From: Candidatus Pacearchaeota archaeon | GTDB taxonomy: Archaea > Nanoarchaeota > Nanoarchaeia > Pacearchaeales > GW2011-AR1 | NCBI GenBank assembly: GCA_002690445.1 | Contig: NZER01000146.1 | Location: 1-41,065, forward strand | Length of the DNA: 41,065 bases | Direction: 5' to 3' | Shown here: positions 20,580 to 30,544 of the stretch, piece after piece | Layout of the letters: each line of letters begins with the position of its first letter | Numbering within the stretch: position 1 is the stretch's first letter | Program-made: the position numbers and the translations under genes | The notes under the pieces: generated by a model | What the model was told of the DNA's origin: nothing | The model's database searches: none | Seen by the model: the letters and a program-made list of their open reading frames with translations, nothing else

Positions 20580-22343
20580 ATGGCAATCACCCAACAAATA
20601 CTACCGGCAGGCATTACGTCGGAACTAATGGAAAAACTAAAAAAGGAGAAGATATCAGCACAAGAGTTTGTTGAACGAAGACATGAAGACTGGAACGAGA
20701 ACTACGACCTCTACAGAAATGAGGTTAAGACCAATAGACTGACTCAACGTCAATCTGTCAATATCCCCTTAATGAAGGAGACGGTGAAGACATTGTTATC
20801 CAAAATCGACGATCCACCTTCAGTTGACTGGAGAGAGCTAAGCGGAGACAAGGACAAAGAACTCCTCTTCCAGGAAGTATGGAACCATGACTTCGAAAGG
20901 CTGAACATGGAAGGCATCGACATCCAGGACAAGAAGACAGTCATGCTATACGGCAGAGGCTTCAAGAAGATGAACTGGGTAGACAATCAAGTTGAGGTCA
21001 CAGCCTTAGACGTATACGACGTAGTAGTTGATCCACTAACAGATCCTCTAGACATAGAGACAGCTAGGTTTGTGATACATCAAAACATCTTTCGTAACTT
21101 AAGAGATATCTTAGCTGATGAGAGATACACCAAGGAGGGCAAGGATAGGCTAAAGATATGGGTGACATCACCAGAAGGTTTGGTGCAGACTGCCCAGAAC
21201 AGAGATGAATGGGAAAAGAAGATGGACCGACTAAAGAGCATGGGAGTAGAACATGATGAGTTTCCTCTATTCGCTGGAGGTGACGTAATGGTCAACCTTA
21301 CAGAGCACTACCACAATCTGTGGAATACCAAGACCAAAGAGTTTGAACGACGAGTAGTTGTCTACGCAGATGATGAGGTAGAGCTGCTAGACGAGAAGCT
21401 AACTGATCTGCTGGGCGTGGACTTTTATCCTTTTGTGACATGGGGTGAGGACGTGGAAACACAGGACTTCTGGAGTGATGGTCCGGCAGACCTCGTACGG
21501 GTTCCTAACAAGATAATAAACATTTGGTATTCACAGCTGGTTGAGAACCGAACCTTAAGGAACTTCCAGATGCATTGGTACGATGCAACTATCCAAGGCT
21601 ATGAGCCTATTACATACGAGCCAGGAGCAGGAAGAATGCTCCCAGCACCAGGTGAACCAGGGAAGGTTATCAAGCCTGTAGAGATATCAGGACTCGATGA
21701 CACCCTTAACTCAATAGATTTCGTTATTAAAATGATCGAGCGTGGTACCTCAGCTACAGCCATAGAAAAGGGCGTAAGTGAGAGGAAACAGATCACACTC
21801 GGTGAGGTACAGACCTTAGTGGGTAAGGCAGCAGAACGCACATTATCCCTGGCTAAGTTCTACCGACGCTCATGGCAGGAGTTTGCACAGAAGTACGTGT
21901 CACTCCTAGAGGCTAACGCCAGAGGCAAACAGACACTATTCAAAGCATCTAGCACAGGAGCTATGTGGCCCAAGGTTGTATATGCAACAGACTGGAAGTC
22001 TAAATCAGGATACAGAGCCATTGTTCAATCAAGCTCCGAGCAGGAAGAAGAGAAGACGAAGGGCATCCAACGTTTCATGTTCTTGCTTCAACAGTTCCCT
22101 AATAATAGCGCTCTTAAGCGTATAGCCCAGAAGAGAATGCTAGAGATAGTCAACTTAACACCGGAAGAACAGCGTGAAGTGAAAGAATCAGAGGAGAAGA
22201 GGATAGACCAGCTTGCACAGGGTGAGGGTGAATTAGATCAATTAGCCGGCCAAGTTCCGCAACAGGTAGGACAAGCGGAACAAAACGACCAGCAGCTGTT
22301 TCAGTCCATCCAAGAAGGTTTGCAAGAGTTAAATGCCGAATAA
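20580..22343 (+). CDS. Portal protein
   Basis: The 587-residue protein has the position (after terminase), size and composition of a phage portal: a helical N-terminus, a mixed middle with VVDPLTDPLDIETARFVIH and SDGPADLVRVPNKIINIWYSQ, a region with ITLGEVQTLVGKAAERT resembling the stem/wing helices, and a Gln/Glu-rich C-terminus. The ring of 12 copies would form the DNA channel and the docking site of the terminase. It starts from an SD-less ATG right after the attenuator hairpin. The portal call is well supported by context, less by direct motif. Confidence 0.8.
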   Translation: MAITQQILPAGITSELMEKLKKEKISAQEFVERRHEDWNENYDLYRNEVKTNRLTQRQSVNIPLMKETVKTLLSKIDDPPSVDWRELSGDKDKELLFQEVWNHDFERLNMEGIDIQDKKTVMLYGRGFKKMNWVDNQVEVTALDVYDVVVDPLTDPLDIETARFVIHQNIFRNLRDILADERYTKEGKDRLKIWVTSPEGLVQTAQNRDEWEKKMDRLKSMGVEHDEFPLFAGGDVMVNLTEHYHNLWNTKTKEFERRVVVYADDEVELLDEKLTDLLGVDFYPFVTWGEDVETQDFWSDGPADLVRVPNKIINIWYSQLVENRTLRNFQMHWYDATIQGYEPITYEPGAGRMLPAPGEPGKVIKPVEISGLDDTLNSIDFVIKMIERGTSATAIEKGVSERKQITLGEVQTLVGKAAERTLSLAKFYRRSWQEFAQKYVSLLEANARGKQTLFKASSTGAMWPKVVYATDWKSKSGYRAIVQSSSEQEEEKTKGIQRFMFLLQQFPNNSALKRIAQKRMLEIVNLTPEEQREVKESEEKRIDQLAQGEGELDQLAGQVPQQVGQAEQNDQQLFQSIQEGLQELNAE

Positions 22344-25300
22344 AAAACTACTAAAAGCTAACCAACAGCTTCAAGAAGCTCTCCAAAAGAAAAGAGCGCT
22401 GAAACAGGTAAAGGGAGCTGTTAAAAGAGCTACAAGCCAGCGCAAGCTAACGAAAGAAGATGACCTCCAAGATTTGATATTAGAAGAAATGGAGGTGCAA
22501 GCCGATACCCTAGAGGATATCGCTGACACTCTAGATGAGATGGTTAATAAAGAAGAACCATCAAAGCCTTTAAATGTAACTTTCCCAGAGAAGCAACTTA
22601 TCGAGATAGATAACCAAACGCAGTTAAGCGAACTTAAGGAGATGGCAGGTAGGATCGATAAAACAAACTTGCTCCTTGAGGAAGTAAAAAAAAAATCAGA
22701 TCAAGAAATCTCAGATCTTGAAGCGTTTAAGCCGCTAAAGCCAAAGGATGGTGAGAGAGGCCCAGCTGGTCCATCAGGTAGGGATGGGAAAACTGGTGAG
22801 AAGGGTCCTAAAGGTTTCAAAGGAGATCAAGGCAAGGCTGGTCCAACTGGACCTGCAGGTCAGGATGGATCCTCAGATTCACCTGAAGAGATCAAAGACA
22901 AACTCGAGCTACTTATTGGCAATGAGAGATTAGATGCCAGCGCTATTAATAATCTTGATCTTTTTGTTGCTGCAGCCTCAGTTAATGAGAGAAGAGGCAC
23001 TGGTGCCACCACTGATACTTTCGCCACTATTGAAGTAGATGGCGCGGCGGTTTCGTCGGCTGCTCCTACACTAGACTTTGACGGCACAGACTTTTCATTA
23101 ACGGAATCTCCCACAGACGATTTCGATATAGTAATACTAGATTCTGGAATAGATCACGACGCCACAACTAACTTCGTTGCCAATGAACACATAGATCATA
23201 CTTCGGTAACTCTAACTGCCGGTGTTGGGTTGTCTGGCGGTGGAGATATATCTGCTAGCCGTACATTCACGGTGGACCTTGACGAATTAACTACCGAGGG
23301 AACCATCGCTGCCGGTGATTTCCTTGCTATGGTAGATATCACTGACTCAGGAAGTGGAAAGGTTGCCTTTTCTACTATCGAGAGCACCCTTAAGATTGAG
23401 AATCTAACCACCAACCTTAGTAACGGTTCAATAATATTTACAGACTCTAACGTTGTCTCTCAAAACAATGCCAATTTATTTTGGGATAATACAACTAATG
23501 CAAACTTTCTTAAGCTTGGTTCTGGTACTGCTGGTGGACAGTTGCGTTTCCTAGAAGGTTCGGCAGGCGGTTCAAACTATACAGGATTCAAAGCTCCAGG
23601 CACTTTAGCTGGTAACGTTATTTATACATTACCATCCGCAGACGGTGCTAATGGCCAGCAACTCACAACTAACGGCAGCGCAGTATTAAGTTGGACAGAT
23701 CAAGGCTCTGGAGGTTCAGACACCTTTGCGGTTATCGAGGTAGATGGAGTTGCAGTAAGTGCAGCTGCCCCTACATTAGATTTTGATGGAACAGATTTCA
23801 CTCTCACAGAGTCTCCAACTGATGACTTTGATATAACAATAAAAGACAGCGGAATAGACCATGGAAGCATAGGAGGACTATCAGACGATGATCACACCCA
23901 ATATTTATTGGTTTCAGGCACTAGGGCGATGACTGGAGATCTAGATCTCGACGGTAATAATATTGATAATGGTGGAGTTATTTTTCTTAAAGAACAGGCA
24001 GATGCCGATGCAGACGTAGCGGGAAGTGGCCAAATTTGGGTAAACACGGCCACCCCCAACGAATTATATTTCACAGATGACGCCGGTAATGATAGGGAAA
24101 TAGTATATTCAGGGGGTGCGTTCCACGATGGCTTCTCGGACTTTGTAGCCAATGAGCATATTGACCATACGAGTGTAACGCTCACTGCCGGACTAGGTAT
24201 TAGTGGAGGAGGAGATATATCAGCTAATCGAACGTTTGCTTTTGATCCAACTGAATTAGCAACTGCTACACCAGTGTTGGCAGATCAAATCGTGTTTGAA
24301 GATCAAACTGATTCAACTCCTAAGGTAGCGACGGGTACGAGTTGGAACTCTATATTAGTTCATGATGATTTAAGTGGTTTCGTAGCCAACGAACACATAG
24401 ATCATACTTCCGTAACTCTTACCGCTGGCGTAGGACTCTCAGGTGGAGGGGATATCAGCGCAAATAGAACCTTTACCGTAGATCTTAACGAGCTAACTAC
24501 TGAAACATCTATTGCCAATGAAGACTTTATAGCCATGGTAGATGCCACTGATAGTGGTTCTGGGAAAATAACTTACGCGAACTTCCTCGGAAGTATTGAT
24601 CATGGAACTTTGGGTGGACTGGCTGATGATGATCACACTCAGTACATTCTAGTTGACGGAACACGGGCATTTACCGGTGATCAATCTTTAGGAGACAATA
24701 ATATAACAAACGTGGGAGATATTGCGCTTGATTCGATATCTTCTGACTCAAGCAACATAACAATAAATCCCACAAGTAACTGTCTGTTTGCTGATGGTGT
24801 ATCAGTTGTAGTCGGTCACACTACCAAGATTGTTGCAGCAAATAGCCCAGAACTAGAAGTTTTAGGAACTGGTGCAGATGATTCCTCGATGTTGCTCGGC
24901 AGGTTCTCTGCTGATGCTTCCGAACCTATATTTAGTTTTGTTAAGAGTAGAGGAGCAAGCGTAGGCGGATCTACTATAGTTCAGGATGACGATGTTGTTG
25001 GATCTATCAATTGGTATCCAGCTGACAATGTTGATCTACAAACACTTGCCGCCAGTTTTAATGCTGAGGTTGACGATGCTAGCCCCGCTGCTGGCGATAT
25101 CGGCATGGCATTTGTTTGGGAACAGATGCCTGGAGGTGGAGGCGCAATTGCAGAGACTATGCGATTAGATGCTGCTGGTCACCTCCGCTTAGCAACTGGT
25201 GCATCAATATTCCTCAAAGAGAAAGCAGATGCAGGCACAGATGTGGCGGCTTATGGTCAATTATGGGTAAACACGGCGACACCTAACGAACTCTACTTTA

Positions 25301-27240
25301 CAGATGACGCTGGCAATGACCGGGAGATTGTTTATTCGAGCGGAGCCTTCCATGATGGATTTAGTGACTTCGTTGCTAATGAACATATAGATCATACGAG
25401 TGTCACTCTTACTGCTGGGGTCGGGCTTAGTGGAGGGGGTGATATATCAGCCAATAGGACCTTCACTGTTGATCTGGATGAGTTAACTACAGAGACTAGT
25501 ATTGCTGCAGGCGACTTCATTGCAATGGTTGACATCACAGACTCTGGTTCTGGAAAGATCACTTTTGCAAACTTTGAATCTGCTTTAGATCTTACTAATC
25601 TCACGGGTACTCTTGGGGTTGACCAAGGCGGAACAGGACAAACCTCTTATACTGATGGGCAGCTTCTTATTGGAAATACAACTGGTAACACCTTGGCTAA
25701 GGCCACGCTCAGTGAAGGCGAGGGCATAGATATTACGAATGGTAGTGGCAGCATTACCATAGCCGGTGAAGATGCCAGTGATTCTAACAAAGGTATTGCT
25801 TCTTTTGACTTGAATGAGTTTACAGTTTCCAGTGGCGATGTGAGCCTAAACCAGGCTGGTATTGATCATGGGGGTATATCAGGACTCACTGATGATGATC
25901 ATGGCCAGTACGCATTATTATTAGGACGCTCAAGTGGTCAGACACTTATTGGTGGTTTAGCTTCTGGAGAGGATCTAACCTTAAGGTCTACATCAGACCC
26001 TACAGCCGGAAGCATTATTTTTGGGGTTGCAGGTACGACAGCCTACGATGATGTCAATGACAGATTCGGTATTGGTGTTGCTGCTCCAACACAGCAACTA
26101 GAAGTTAGAGCTACTGCAGGATCAGCAGGAACTATACTACTTAGTACGGCCGAACTTACAGTCGTAGATGACGATAAGCTCGGACAGATTGACTTCCAGG
26201 CACCGCTAGAGTCATCAGGCAGTGACGCTATATTGGTGGCAGCCTCAATTTATGCTGAGGCAGAAGCCGAGTTTGTGGCGGGAGGGAACAAGACATCTAT
26301 TGTTTTTGCCACTGGTGCATCTGAGACAGCAACCGAGAAGGTGAGAATTACCTCTGCAGGAGATATAGGAGTCGGTGTTGATGCTCCAGACGAGATGTTC
26401 CACATGCAAGGAACAGGAGGTCTCAAATTCCTCTTAGAACGAGCTACAAACAGTGGTACTGGTCCTCAATTCCGAGGAGCTATAACAAGAGGAACAATAG
26501 CAAGTAAGTCGGCAGTCCAGGACAATGATTCGGCTTTATTAATGAATGCTGAGGGTTATGTTGGCGCAAGTAACGAATATCAAAAGATTGCCCAGCTACA
26601 GTTTAACGTTGATGGCAGTGTGACTGATGCAGCCAACGGCGCTCCTGGAGAGATGATTCTGAAAGTGGCAGATGGTTCAAGTTTTATATCAGTATTTAGA
26701 GTTACACCTGACAGATATCTTAAAGTTGATGATGGTGGAAGCTTACTAATGGGACCAACTGATCCTGGAACAAGTGCTACAAACACGATAGCAATTCTGA
26801 ATGGAACAATACCAAGCGCTTCTATAGCTAATGGTGTTCAGATGTATTCTGAAGATGTTGCTGCAAGTGCGGAACTTAAAGCAAGAGATGAGGCTGGTAA
26901 CATTGCCACTGTTACACCTCATAACTTCACAATGTTCACTCCTGAAATAGCAGATCCTTTTCCATGGACTATGTATCAAGAGAATCCGTATTTGGGAAAG
27001 AAATCGGCAGTTGATATGGCCAAATTGGTAAGGCTTGTGGAACAGCTAACAGGAGAGCAGCTTTTCTATATAGAAGACTTGCCTGAGGCAGAGAAGAAAG
27101 ATTGGACAGAGAATGAAAATAGAAAGAAGGCAGAACGAGATGAATATATATCTAGAGGAAAGGCAACAAAACCATATGTTCCAAAGGATCCGCCTGCTTG
27201 GATGAAGGACAGGGGAGTTAGATACAAAAAAAAGAAATGA
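22333..27240 (+). CDS. Long collagen-like repeat fibre protein
   Basis: The 1635-residue protein starts inside the end of the portal gene. It has a helical N-terminus with coiled coil (about 1-130), a collagen-like Gly-X-Y stretch (about 138-176), an IKDKLE segment that may help trimerise, and then repeated beta-rich modules. One module, FVANEHIDHTSVTLTAG with GLSGGGDISANRTFTVDLDELTTE, occurs four times (near 23170, 24140, 24375, 25370); another, VEVDGVAVS-type with FDGTDFTLTESP, occurs twice. The C-terminus (EQLTGEQLFYIEDLPEAEKKDW) is shared with the protein at 27318. It is probably a trimeric tail or head fibre for host contact. No intramolecular chaperone domain is recognised. Confidence 0.8.
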   Translation: MPNKKLLKANQQLQEALQKKRALKQVKGAVKRATSQRKLTKEDDLQDLILEEMEVQADTLEDIADTLDEMVNKEEPSKPLNVTFPEKQLIEIDNQTQLSELKEMAGRIDKTNLLLEEVKKKSDQEISDLEAFKPLKPKDGERGPAGPSGRDGKTGEKGPKGFKGDQGKAGPTGPAGQDGSSDSPEEIKDKLELLIGNERLDASAINNLDLFVAAASVNERRGTGATTDTFATIEVDGAAVSSAAPTLDFDGTDFSLTESPTDDFDIVILDSGIDHDATTNFVANEHIDHTSVTLTAGVGLSGGGDISASRTFTVDLDELTTEGTIAAGDFLAMVDITDSGSGKVAFSTIESTLKIENLTTNLSNGSIIFTDSNVVSQNNANLFWDNTTNANFLKLGSGTAGGQLRFLEGSAGGSNYTGFKAPGTLAGNVIYTLPSADGANGQQLTTNGSAVLSWTDQGSGGSDTFAVIEVDGVAVSAAAPTLDFDGTDFTLTESPTDDFDITIKDSGIDHGSIGGLSDDDHTQYLLVSGTRAMTGDLDLDGNNIDNGGVIFLKEQADADADVAGSGQIWVNTATPNELYFTDDAGNDREIVYSGGAFHDGFSDFVANEHIDHTSVTLTAGLGISGGGDISANRTFAFDPTELATATPVLADQIVFEDQTDSTPKVATGTSWNSILVHDDLSGFVANEHIDHTSVTLTAGVGLSGGGDISANRTFTVDLNELTTETSIANEDFIAMVDATDSGSGKITYANFLGSIDHGTLGGLADDDHTQYILVDGTRAFTGDQSLGDNNITNVGDIALDSISSDSSNITINPTSNCLFADGVSVVVGHTTKIVAANSPELEVLGTGADDSSMLLGRFSADASEPIFSFVKSRGASVGGSTIVQDDDVVGSINWYPADNVDLQTLAASFNAEVDDASPAAGDIGMAFVWEQMPGGGGAIAETMRLDAAGHLRLATGASIFLKEKADAGTDVAAYGQLWVNTATPNELYFTDDAGNDREIVYSSGAFHDGFSDFVANEHIDHTSVTLTAGVGLSGGGDISANRTFTVDLDELTTETSIAAGDFIAMVDITDSGSGKITFANFESALDLTNLTGTLGVDQGGTGQTSYTDGQLLIGNTTGNTLAKATLSEGEGIDITNGSGSITIAGEDASDSNKGIASFDLNEFTVSSGDVSLNQAGIDHGGISGLTDDDHGQYALLLGRSSGQTLIGGLASGEDLTLRSTSDPTAGSIIFGVAGTTAYDDVNDRFGIGVAAPTQQLEVRATAGSAGTILLSTAELTVVDDDKLGQIDFQAPLESSGSDAILVAASIYAEAEAEFVAGGNKTSIVFATGASETATEKVRITSAGDIGVGVDAPDEMFHMQGTGGLKFLLERATNSGTGPQFRGAITRGTIASKSAVQDNDSALLMNAEGYVGASNEYQKIAQLQFNVDGSVTDAANGAPGEMILKVADGSSFISVFRVTPDRYLKVDDGGSLLMGPTDPGTSATNTIAILNGTIPSASIANGVQMYSEDVAASAELKARDEAGNIATVTPHNFTMFTPEIADPFPWTMYQENPYLGKKSAVDMAKLVRLVEQLTGEQLFYIEDLPEAEKKDWTENENRKKAERDEYISRGKATKPYVPKDPPAWMKDRGVRYKKKK
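23169..25505 (+). repeat. Four coding repeats of a fibre module
   Basis: Copies start near 23169, 24132, 24370 and 25363, each about 105-135 bases. The encoded residues are nearly identical, while many codons differ at the third position, so the units are old or were selected to differ in DNA. Confidence 0.75.
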
Positions 27241-27241
27241 T

Positions 27242-27317
27242 TTGAGGTTAAATATAATTAAGTGTTATTATAAAGTTATAAAACTGCAGAACCTCATCCT
27301 TGCTTTTTATTAAAAAT
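27242..27317 (+). promoter_or_regulatory. Conserved leader cassette 2 (short fibre gene), no hairpin
   Basis: TTGAGG (27242-27247), 18 bases, TG-T-TATTAT (27263-27271), then AACCTCATCCT from 27290 and TTTTTATTAAAA before ATG 27318. It matches the leader at 30545-30634 except that the hairpin block between the box and the T-rich part is precisely missing. Confidence 0.6.
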
Positions 27318-28529
27318 ATGGCTAATGAATTCAACCAAAGAAGATCAAGAAGAGTTGGACCCCAAGGTCCTCCAGGGCCACAAGGACCACCTGGTGAATC
27401 TATAATCGGTCCACCTGGACCAGAGGGACCAATGGGTCCTATGGGAGTTTCAGGGCCTCCTGGAGAATCTGTTCAAGGACCCAGGGGATTTACTGGAGAT
27501 ACAGGTGAACCTGGTCCTAGAGGATTCAAGGGAGAACCAGGAAAAGATGGAGATGAAGGTCCGGCTGGCTCACCGGATTCAGCTGTAGATATAAAAGACA
27601 AGCTAGAATCCCTCGTGGGCAGTGAAAGACTTGATGTATCTGCAATCAAGAACATAGAGAATGTGATGGCTGCTTTTCATATGGCTGGAGGTGGTTCTGA
27701 AAGAATATTGTCAGAAGCCACTATTGAAGCGGATATTGATACCTTAGACAATTTGGCTTCTGTAGGTGCTACTTCAGGAGCAATCTCGTTTAACGATGGA
27801 AACATCACTAACGTAGGAGATATTACATTAGATAGTTTGACTCCGGATGATACTAGCCTGATCACTATTAATATTACAGGCAATCAAGATAGTATTTTGT
27901 ATAATGATGGTGCTAATGGCTTTAGAATCACTAATACCGAAAATAATGATTGGCGCTTAGGAAATAATATAACTGCTGGTGGAGTTCAATCGGACACCAC
28001 AAAATCTGCCTGGGTCCTTCATTTCGATGGAAGATCAACTGCTAACGACAGTAGAATCACTTGTACAGATGGAGCAGGACAAGCCACAACGTTTGGAATG
28101 GAAATGACTGGTGACGGCGGTTTGTTCATGAAGAATGCTGGAGGCGGAGCAGGTGCAGAGCCCGGTACAGAATCAGGAGCTGCTGGCATATACGCTGCTG
28201 ATGTCGCCACTGTTTCAGAGCTTTTTGCTGTTGATGAAAGTGCCAATGAAACACAGCTATCCCCTCATGATCCTGAAACTGGAGAATACTTTTTCTTCTC
28301 TAAGAACAGATTCTCTGGCCGTAGAGTAAAAATATTGATGGAGCAACTTGTTAAAGAAGTTGAAAGATTGAGTGGCAAGAAGTTTATGATAGAGGATTAT
28401 CTACCTGAGAGCGAGAGAAGGGATTGGACTAAGGAGCAACAACGACTTGCCGATAAACACGGAAAAGAATACCAAATGATAGAACCTCCTAAGTTCTTGA
28501 AGGATGCTGGTATTGTCTTAAATTCCTAG
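27318..28529 (+). CDS. Short collagen-like fibre protein, paralogue of the long one
   Basis: I use ATG 27318, giving 403 residues. Near the start comes a long collagen-like region (about 13-92: [13 protein letters not shown] and similar), then an [13 protein letters not shown] segment, beta-type modules, a Gly-rich loop and a C-terminal helix ([21 protein letters not shown]...DWTKEQQ) that match the same parts of the upstream 1635-residue protein. The two are paralogues with shared ends and different lengths. Collagen-like triple helices in phage fibres make rigid trimeric shafts. It is expressed from its own promoter. Confidence 0.8.
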   Translation: MANEFNQRRSRRVGPQGPPGPQGPPGESIIGPPGPEGPMGPMGVSGPPGESVQGPRGFTGDTGEPGPRGFKGEPGKDGDEGPAGSPDSAVDIKDKLESLVGSERLDVSAIKNIENVMAAFHMAGGGSERILSEATIEADIDTLDNLASVGATSGAISFNDGNITNVGDITLDSLTPDDTSLITINITGNQDSILYNDGANGFRITNTENNDWRLGNNITAGGVQSDTTKSAWVLHFDGRSTANDSRITCTDGAGQATTFGMEMTGDGGLFMKNAGGGAGAEPGTESGAAGIYAADVATVSELFAVDESANETQLSPHDPETGEYFFFSKNRFSGRRVKILMEQLVKEVERLSGKKFMIEDYLPESERRDWTKEQQRLADKHGKEYQMIEPPKFLKDAGIVLNS

Positions 28530-28536
28530 TTAGTTG

Positions 28537-28545
28537 TGATACAAT
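28537..28545 (+). promoter_or_regulatory. Extended -10 promoter with leaderless start
   Basis: TG-A-TACAAT is followed by six bases and then ATG 28552, which places the transcription start at or next to the A of the start codon. Confidence 0.5.
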
Positions 28546-28551
28546 AAATTC

Positions 28552-28725
28552 ATGAATAAAATAACTTTCGAAGGGACGGAGTCTGATATTAAAAACACGG
28601 TTATTTTCTTGCGTCGATGCAATCTTAATGGGGAAGAATCCACTACCCACGCTCTTCTATTACAGAAGTACGTGGATTTATTAACACCTAAGCCAGTTAA
28701 GGCCGAGGCAAAGAAAGAGAAATGA
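28552..28725 (+). CDS. Hypothetical 57-residue protein
   Basis: The open frame begins 6 bases after an extended -10, so its mRNA should be leaderless. It has a beta/alpha N-terminal part and a Lys/Ala-rich C-terminal tail. The stop overlaps the next ATG (ATGA). No family is recognised; a virion or chaperone role is possible from its place between structural genes. Confidence 0.5.
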   Translation: MNKITFEGTESDIKNTVIFLRRCNLNGEESTTHALLLQKYVDLLTPKPVKAEAKKEK

Positions 28726-28841
28726 CAGTCATAAACCTTAAAGAGGAAGATATTGAGGAAAACCCACGTATTCCACTGTGGTTTACAATGGTTGGTCCTT
28801 ACCTATTTACTTATGCCGCCCAAACTGGAGCTGGTCTTTAG
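28722..28841 (+). CDS. Hypothetical 39-residue protein
   Basis: The ATG overlaps the previous stop. The product has an acidic start and a hydrophobic C-terminal half (TMVGPYLFTYAAQTGAG) that might be a membrane or assembly segment. Its TAG stop overlaps by 4 bases the stop of the converging glycosyltransferase gene. No family is recognised. Confidence 0.45.
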   Translation: MTVINLKEEDIEENPRIPLWFTMVGPYLFTYAAQTGAGL

Positions 28842-29653
28842 TGAAGTTTGCTTTCCGCGTCCATGTGGAAGGCTCTGACATCGTAGTCAGCATAAACCTC
28901 GTAACCTGAGAAGTTTAGTTCCATACCCATACAAATATCGGAGCCTCCCGTAGTACTTGATAGGGGGCTCTTTTCGTGAAAAATGGGCAAATTAGGGCGT
29001 TTAAGACGGTTTAGTATAGAAGTCCTAACTAAGGTGCAAGAAAAGCCAGCAGCGCCTATTTTTTGCAATCCCCAGCACTTCCTAGGAGGACGGAGGACAT
29101 AATCATGCTGATATTGCTTGATATCAGGTCGAGGAGTCTGTGCCATGTCTATATCCCAGACAAAATAAACGCCTGGATTGTGTCGATCAAAGACTATACC
29201 AGAGATATAAGCACATAAAGGATTCTCGGCATAAGCTTTTAAGAACCTTCTCAGGGCGTGAGTAGGAGTAAGAACGTCATCTTCAAGGAAGAACAATAGA
29301 TCAGTCTCAACATATTGATAAGCTGTGTTGTAAAGAGTGGCAATGGTATTAGCATGTTCCAGATAGCCAGTTCCCTGATCCTTGAATGCCCATGATGTAG
29401 GGCGGATAGGAGCTTTAATAAGCTGTAGAGAGGCATAATCTTTGAAGCGCTTCTCGCCCTCCCTCTCTAAGCACTCTAAGAAGATGTTGTCATCACTATT
29501 GGTGAACCAAACTAAATGGAGTTTCTTTTTTGGATAGTCCAGATTGTCTAACCCATCTAAGAAGGCCTCCAAGCAGTGCCACCTACCAGCAAACAAGGTT
29601 AGGACAGTGATCTCAGGAGTAGTATCGTTTAATGGCGTCACTTTCGACTTCAC
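28838..29653 (-). CDS. Glycosyltransferase (GT-A type) of the inverted cassette
   Basis: The protein begins a GT-A fold with EITVLTLFAGRWHCLEAFL, continues with DYPKKKLHLVWFTNSDD and has the metal-binding acidic motif FFLEDDVLTP; a C-terminal DIxMGMELNFSG segment may hold the catalytic acid. The frame is open to ATG 29767, but that would overlap the upstream sulfotransferase gene by 155 bases; GTG 29653 or 29641 leaves a far smaller overlap, so I use 29653 (271 residues). This is one of only two minus-strand genes. It would glycosylate a host or virion target; the sugar is unknown. Confidence 0.7.
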   Translation of the reverse strand: MKSKVTPLNDTTPEITVLTLFAGRWHCLEAFLDGLDNLDYPKKKLHLVWFTNSDDNIFLECLEREGEKRFKDYASLQLIKAPIRPTSWAFKDQGTGYLEHANTIATLYNTAYQYVETDLLFFLEDDVLTPTHALRRFLKAYAENPLCAYISGIVFDRHNPGVYFVWDIDMAQTPRPDIKQYQHDYVLRPPRKCWGLQKIGAAGFSCTLVRTSILNRLKRPNLPIFHEKSPLSSTTGGSDICMGMELNFSGYEVYADYDVRAFHMDAESKLH

Positions 29654-30206
29654 AGACTCTTTCTCTAAGTTCTGGCGGATATTCGACGAGCTTTTTCCAG
29701 GGATCGATGCTTGCTGAGGCGTTGGCCCTGGGGAACTTTCTGATGACTTCTTCGTTAAATTGTTCATTGCCTAATTGTAACGCTTTAATTAAATCTTCTA
29801 CAAGGTTCTCGTTCCTTCCAACGTAATCGACATAAGTATATTTCTTGTACATGGTACTCACATAACCAGAGGGATATTTATCCAATATAATCTCGATATA
29901 TTTGGGAAAGGAATAGGTATGTATGATCTGATCAAGTTCGTGGTCTGTGAGTAAACCCAATCTCTTCCTGTAGGCCCAGAATGAGGCATACCAATCTAAA
30001 GGGTGTCTAACAAAACAGAAGGTGAACCTCCCCTCACAGTTGAGATCAGCAGGAGTACAATGTTGCCAGTGTTCCGGTTTCTTTTCCGAATTCCGATAAT
30101 GAATCTCGTTGGTTACGATTCCAGATCTTCTAGTAGCTTGTCTAACCCACGACCCTCCTGTTTTAGGAATGTGTATAAATATTGAATTCTTCAGTAGAAG
30201 TGCCAT
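29613..30206 (-). CDS. Sulfotransferase-family protein
   Basis: I choose the ATG at 30206, so that the 197-residue protein starts just before the PAPS-binding loop FIHIPKTGGSW (about residues 9-19). A second family mark, VRHPLDWYASFW, matches the 3'-phosphate-binding segment (R...S). It fits the Sulfotransfer_2-like fold that moves sulfate from PAPS to carbohydrate hydroxyls. It is followed by a glycosyltransferase in the same orientation, suggesting a two-enzyme glycan modification unit. Its start codon overlaps the start codon of the divergent gene at 30205 (shared CATG). Confidence 0.8.
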   Translation of the reverse strand: MALLLKNSIFIHIPKTGGSWVRQATRRSGIVTNEIHYRNSEKKPEHWQHCTPADLNCEGRFTFCFVRHPLDWYASFWAYRKRLGLLTDHELDQIIHTYSFPKYIEIILDKYPSGYVSTMYKKYTYVDYVGRNENLVEDLIKALQLGNEQFNEEVIRKFPRANASASIDPWKKLVEYPPELRERVCEVESDAIKRYYS

Positions 30207-30543
30207 GATATATATTGTGACACAACCAGTAATAGAAAAACTAATGCATTCCAAAGGCATCAAAGATGTCGGGGATTTGACTGCAGAAGAGAAAGCCACA
30301 GTAGATAGGTGGCAAAAGATACTATCAGAAGGTGGGATTACCGTTGACAAGATAAGGAAGTTCTGTGAAAATCAAATTAGGACCATAGAAAAACAGTGGC
30401 GCAATCTAGACAATAAGCCTGAGAAAATCGAGCGTCTTGTAATGGTCCACACAGTTTACTCAATGCTTCTGGAAGTTATAGGCGCACCCAAACACCGCCG
30501 CGCAGAGCTAGAAGAAGAATTGAATAGCCTGTTAGAAAAATAA
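30205..30543 (+). CDS. Hypothetical 112-residue helical protein
   Basis: The start at ATG 30205 is chosen because the upstream frame lies wholly inside the antisense sulfotransferase gene. The protein is mostly helical: an N-terminal segment with TAEEKATVDRWQKIL, a KFCENQIRTIEKQW helix and a C-terminal acidic helix. The layout resembles small phage proteins that follow fibre genes, but no family is recognised. It shares its start region with the divergent sulfotransferase gene. Confidence 0.6.
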   Translation: MIYIVTQPVIEKLMHSKGIKDVGDLTAEEKATVDRWQKILSEGGITVDKIRKFCENQIRTIEKQWRNLDNKPEKIERLVMVHTVYSMLLEVIGAPKHRRAELEEELNSLLEK

Positions 30544-30544
30544 A

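Noticed and set aside
22333..28529. Possible diversity-generating retroelement acting on the fibre genes
   Set aside because: No reverse transcriptase gene and no template repeat with adenine-specific changes is present in the window.
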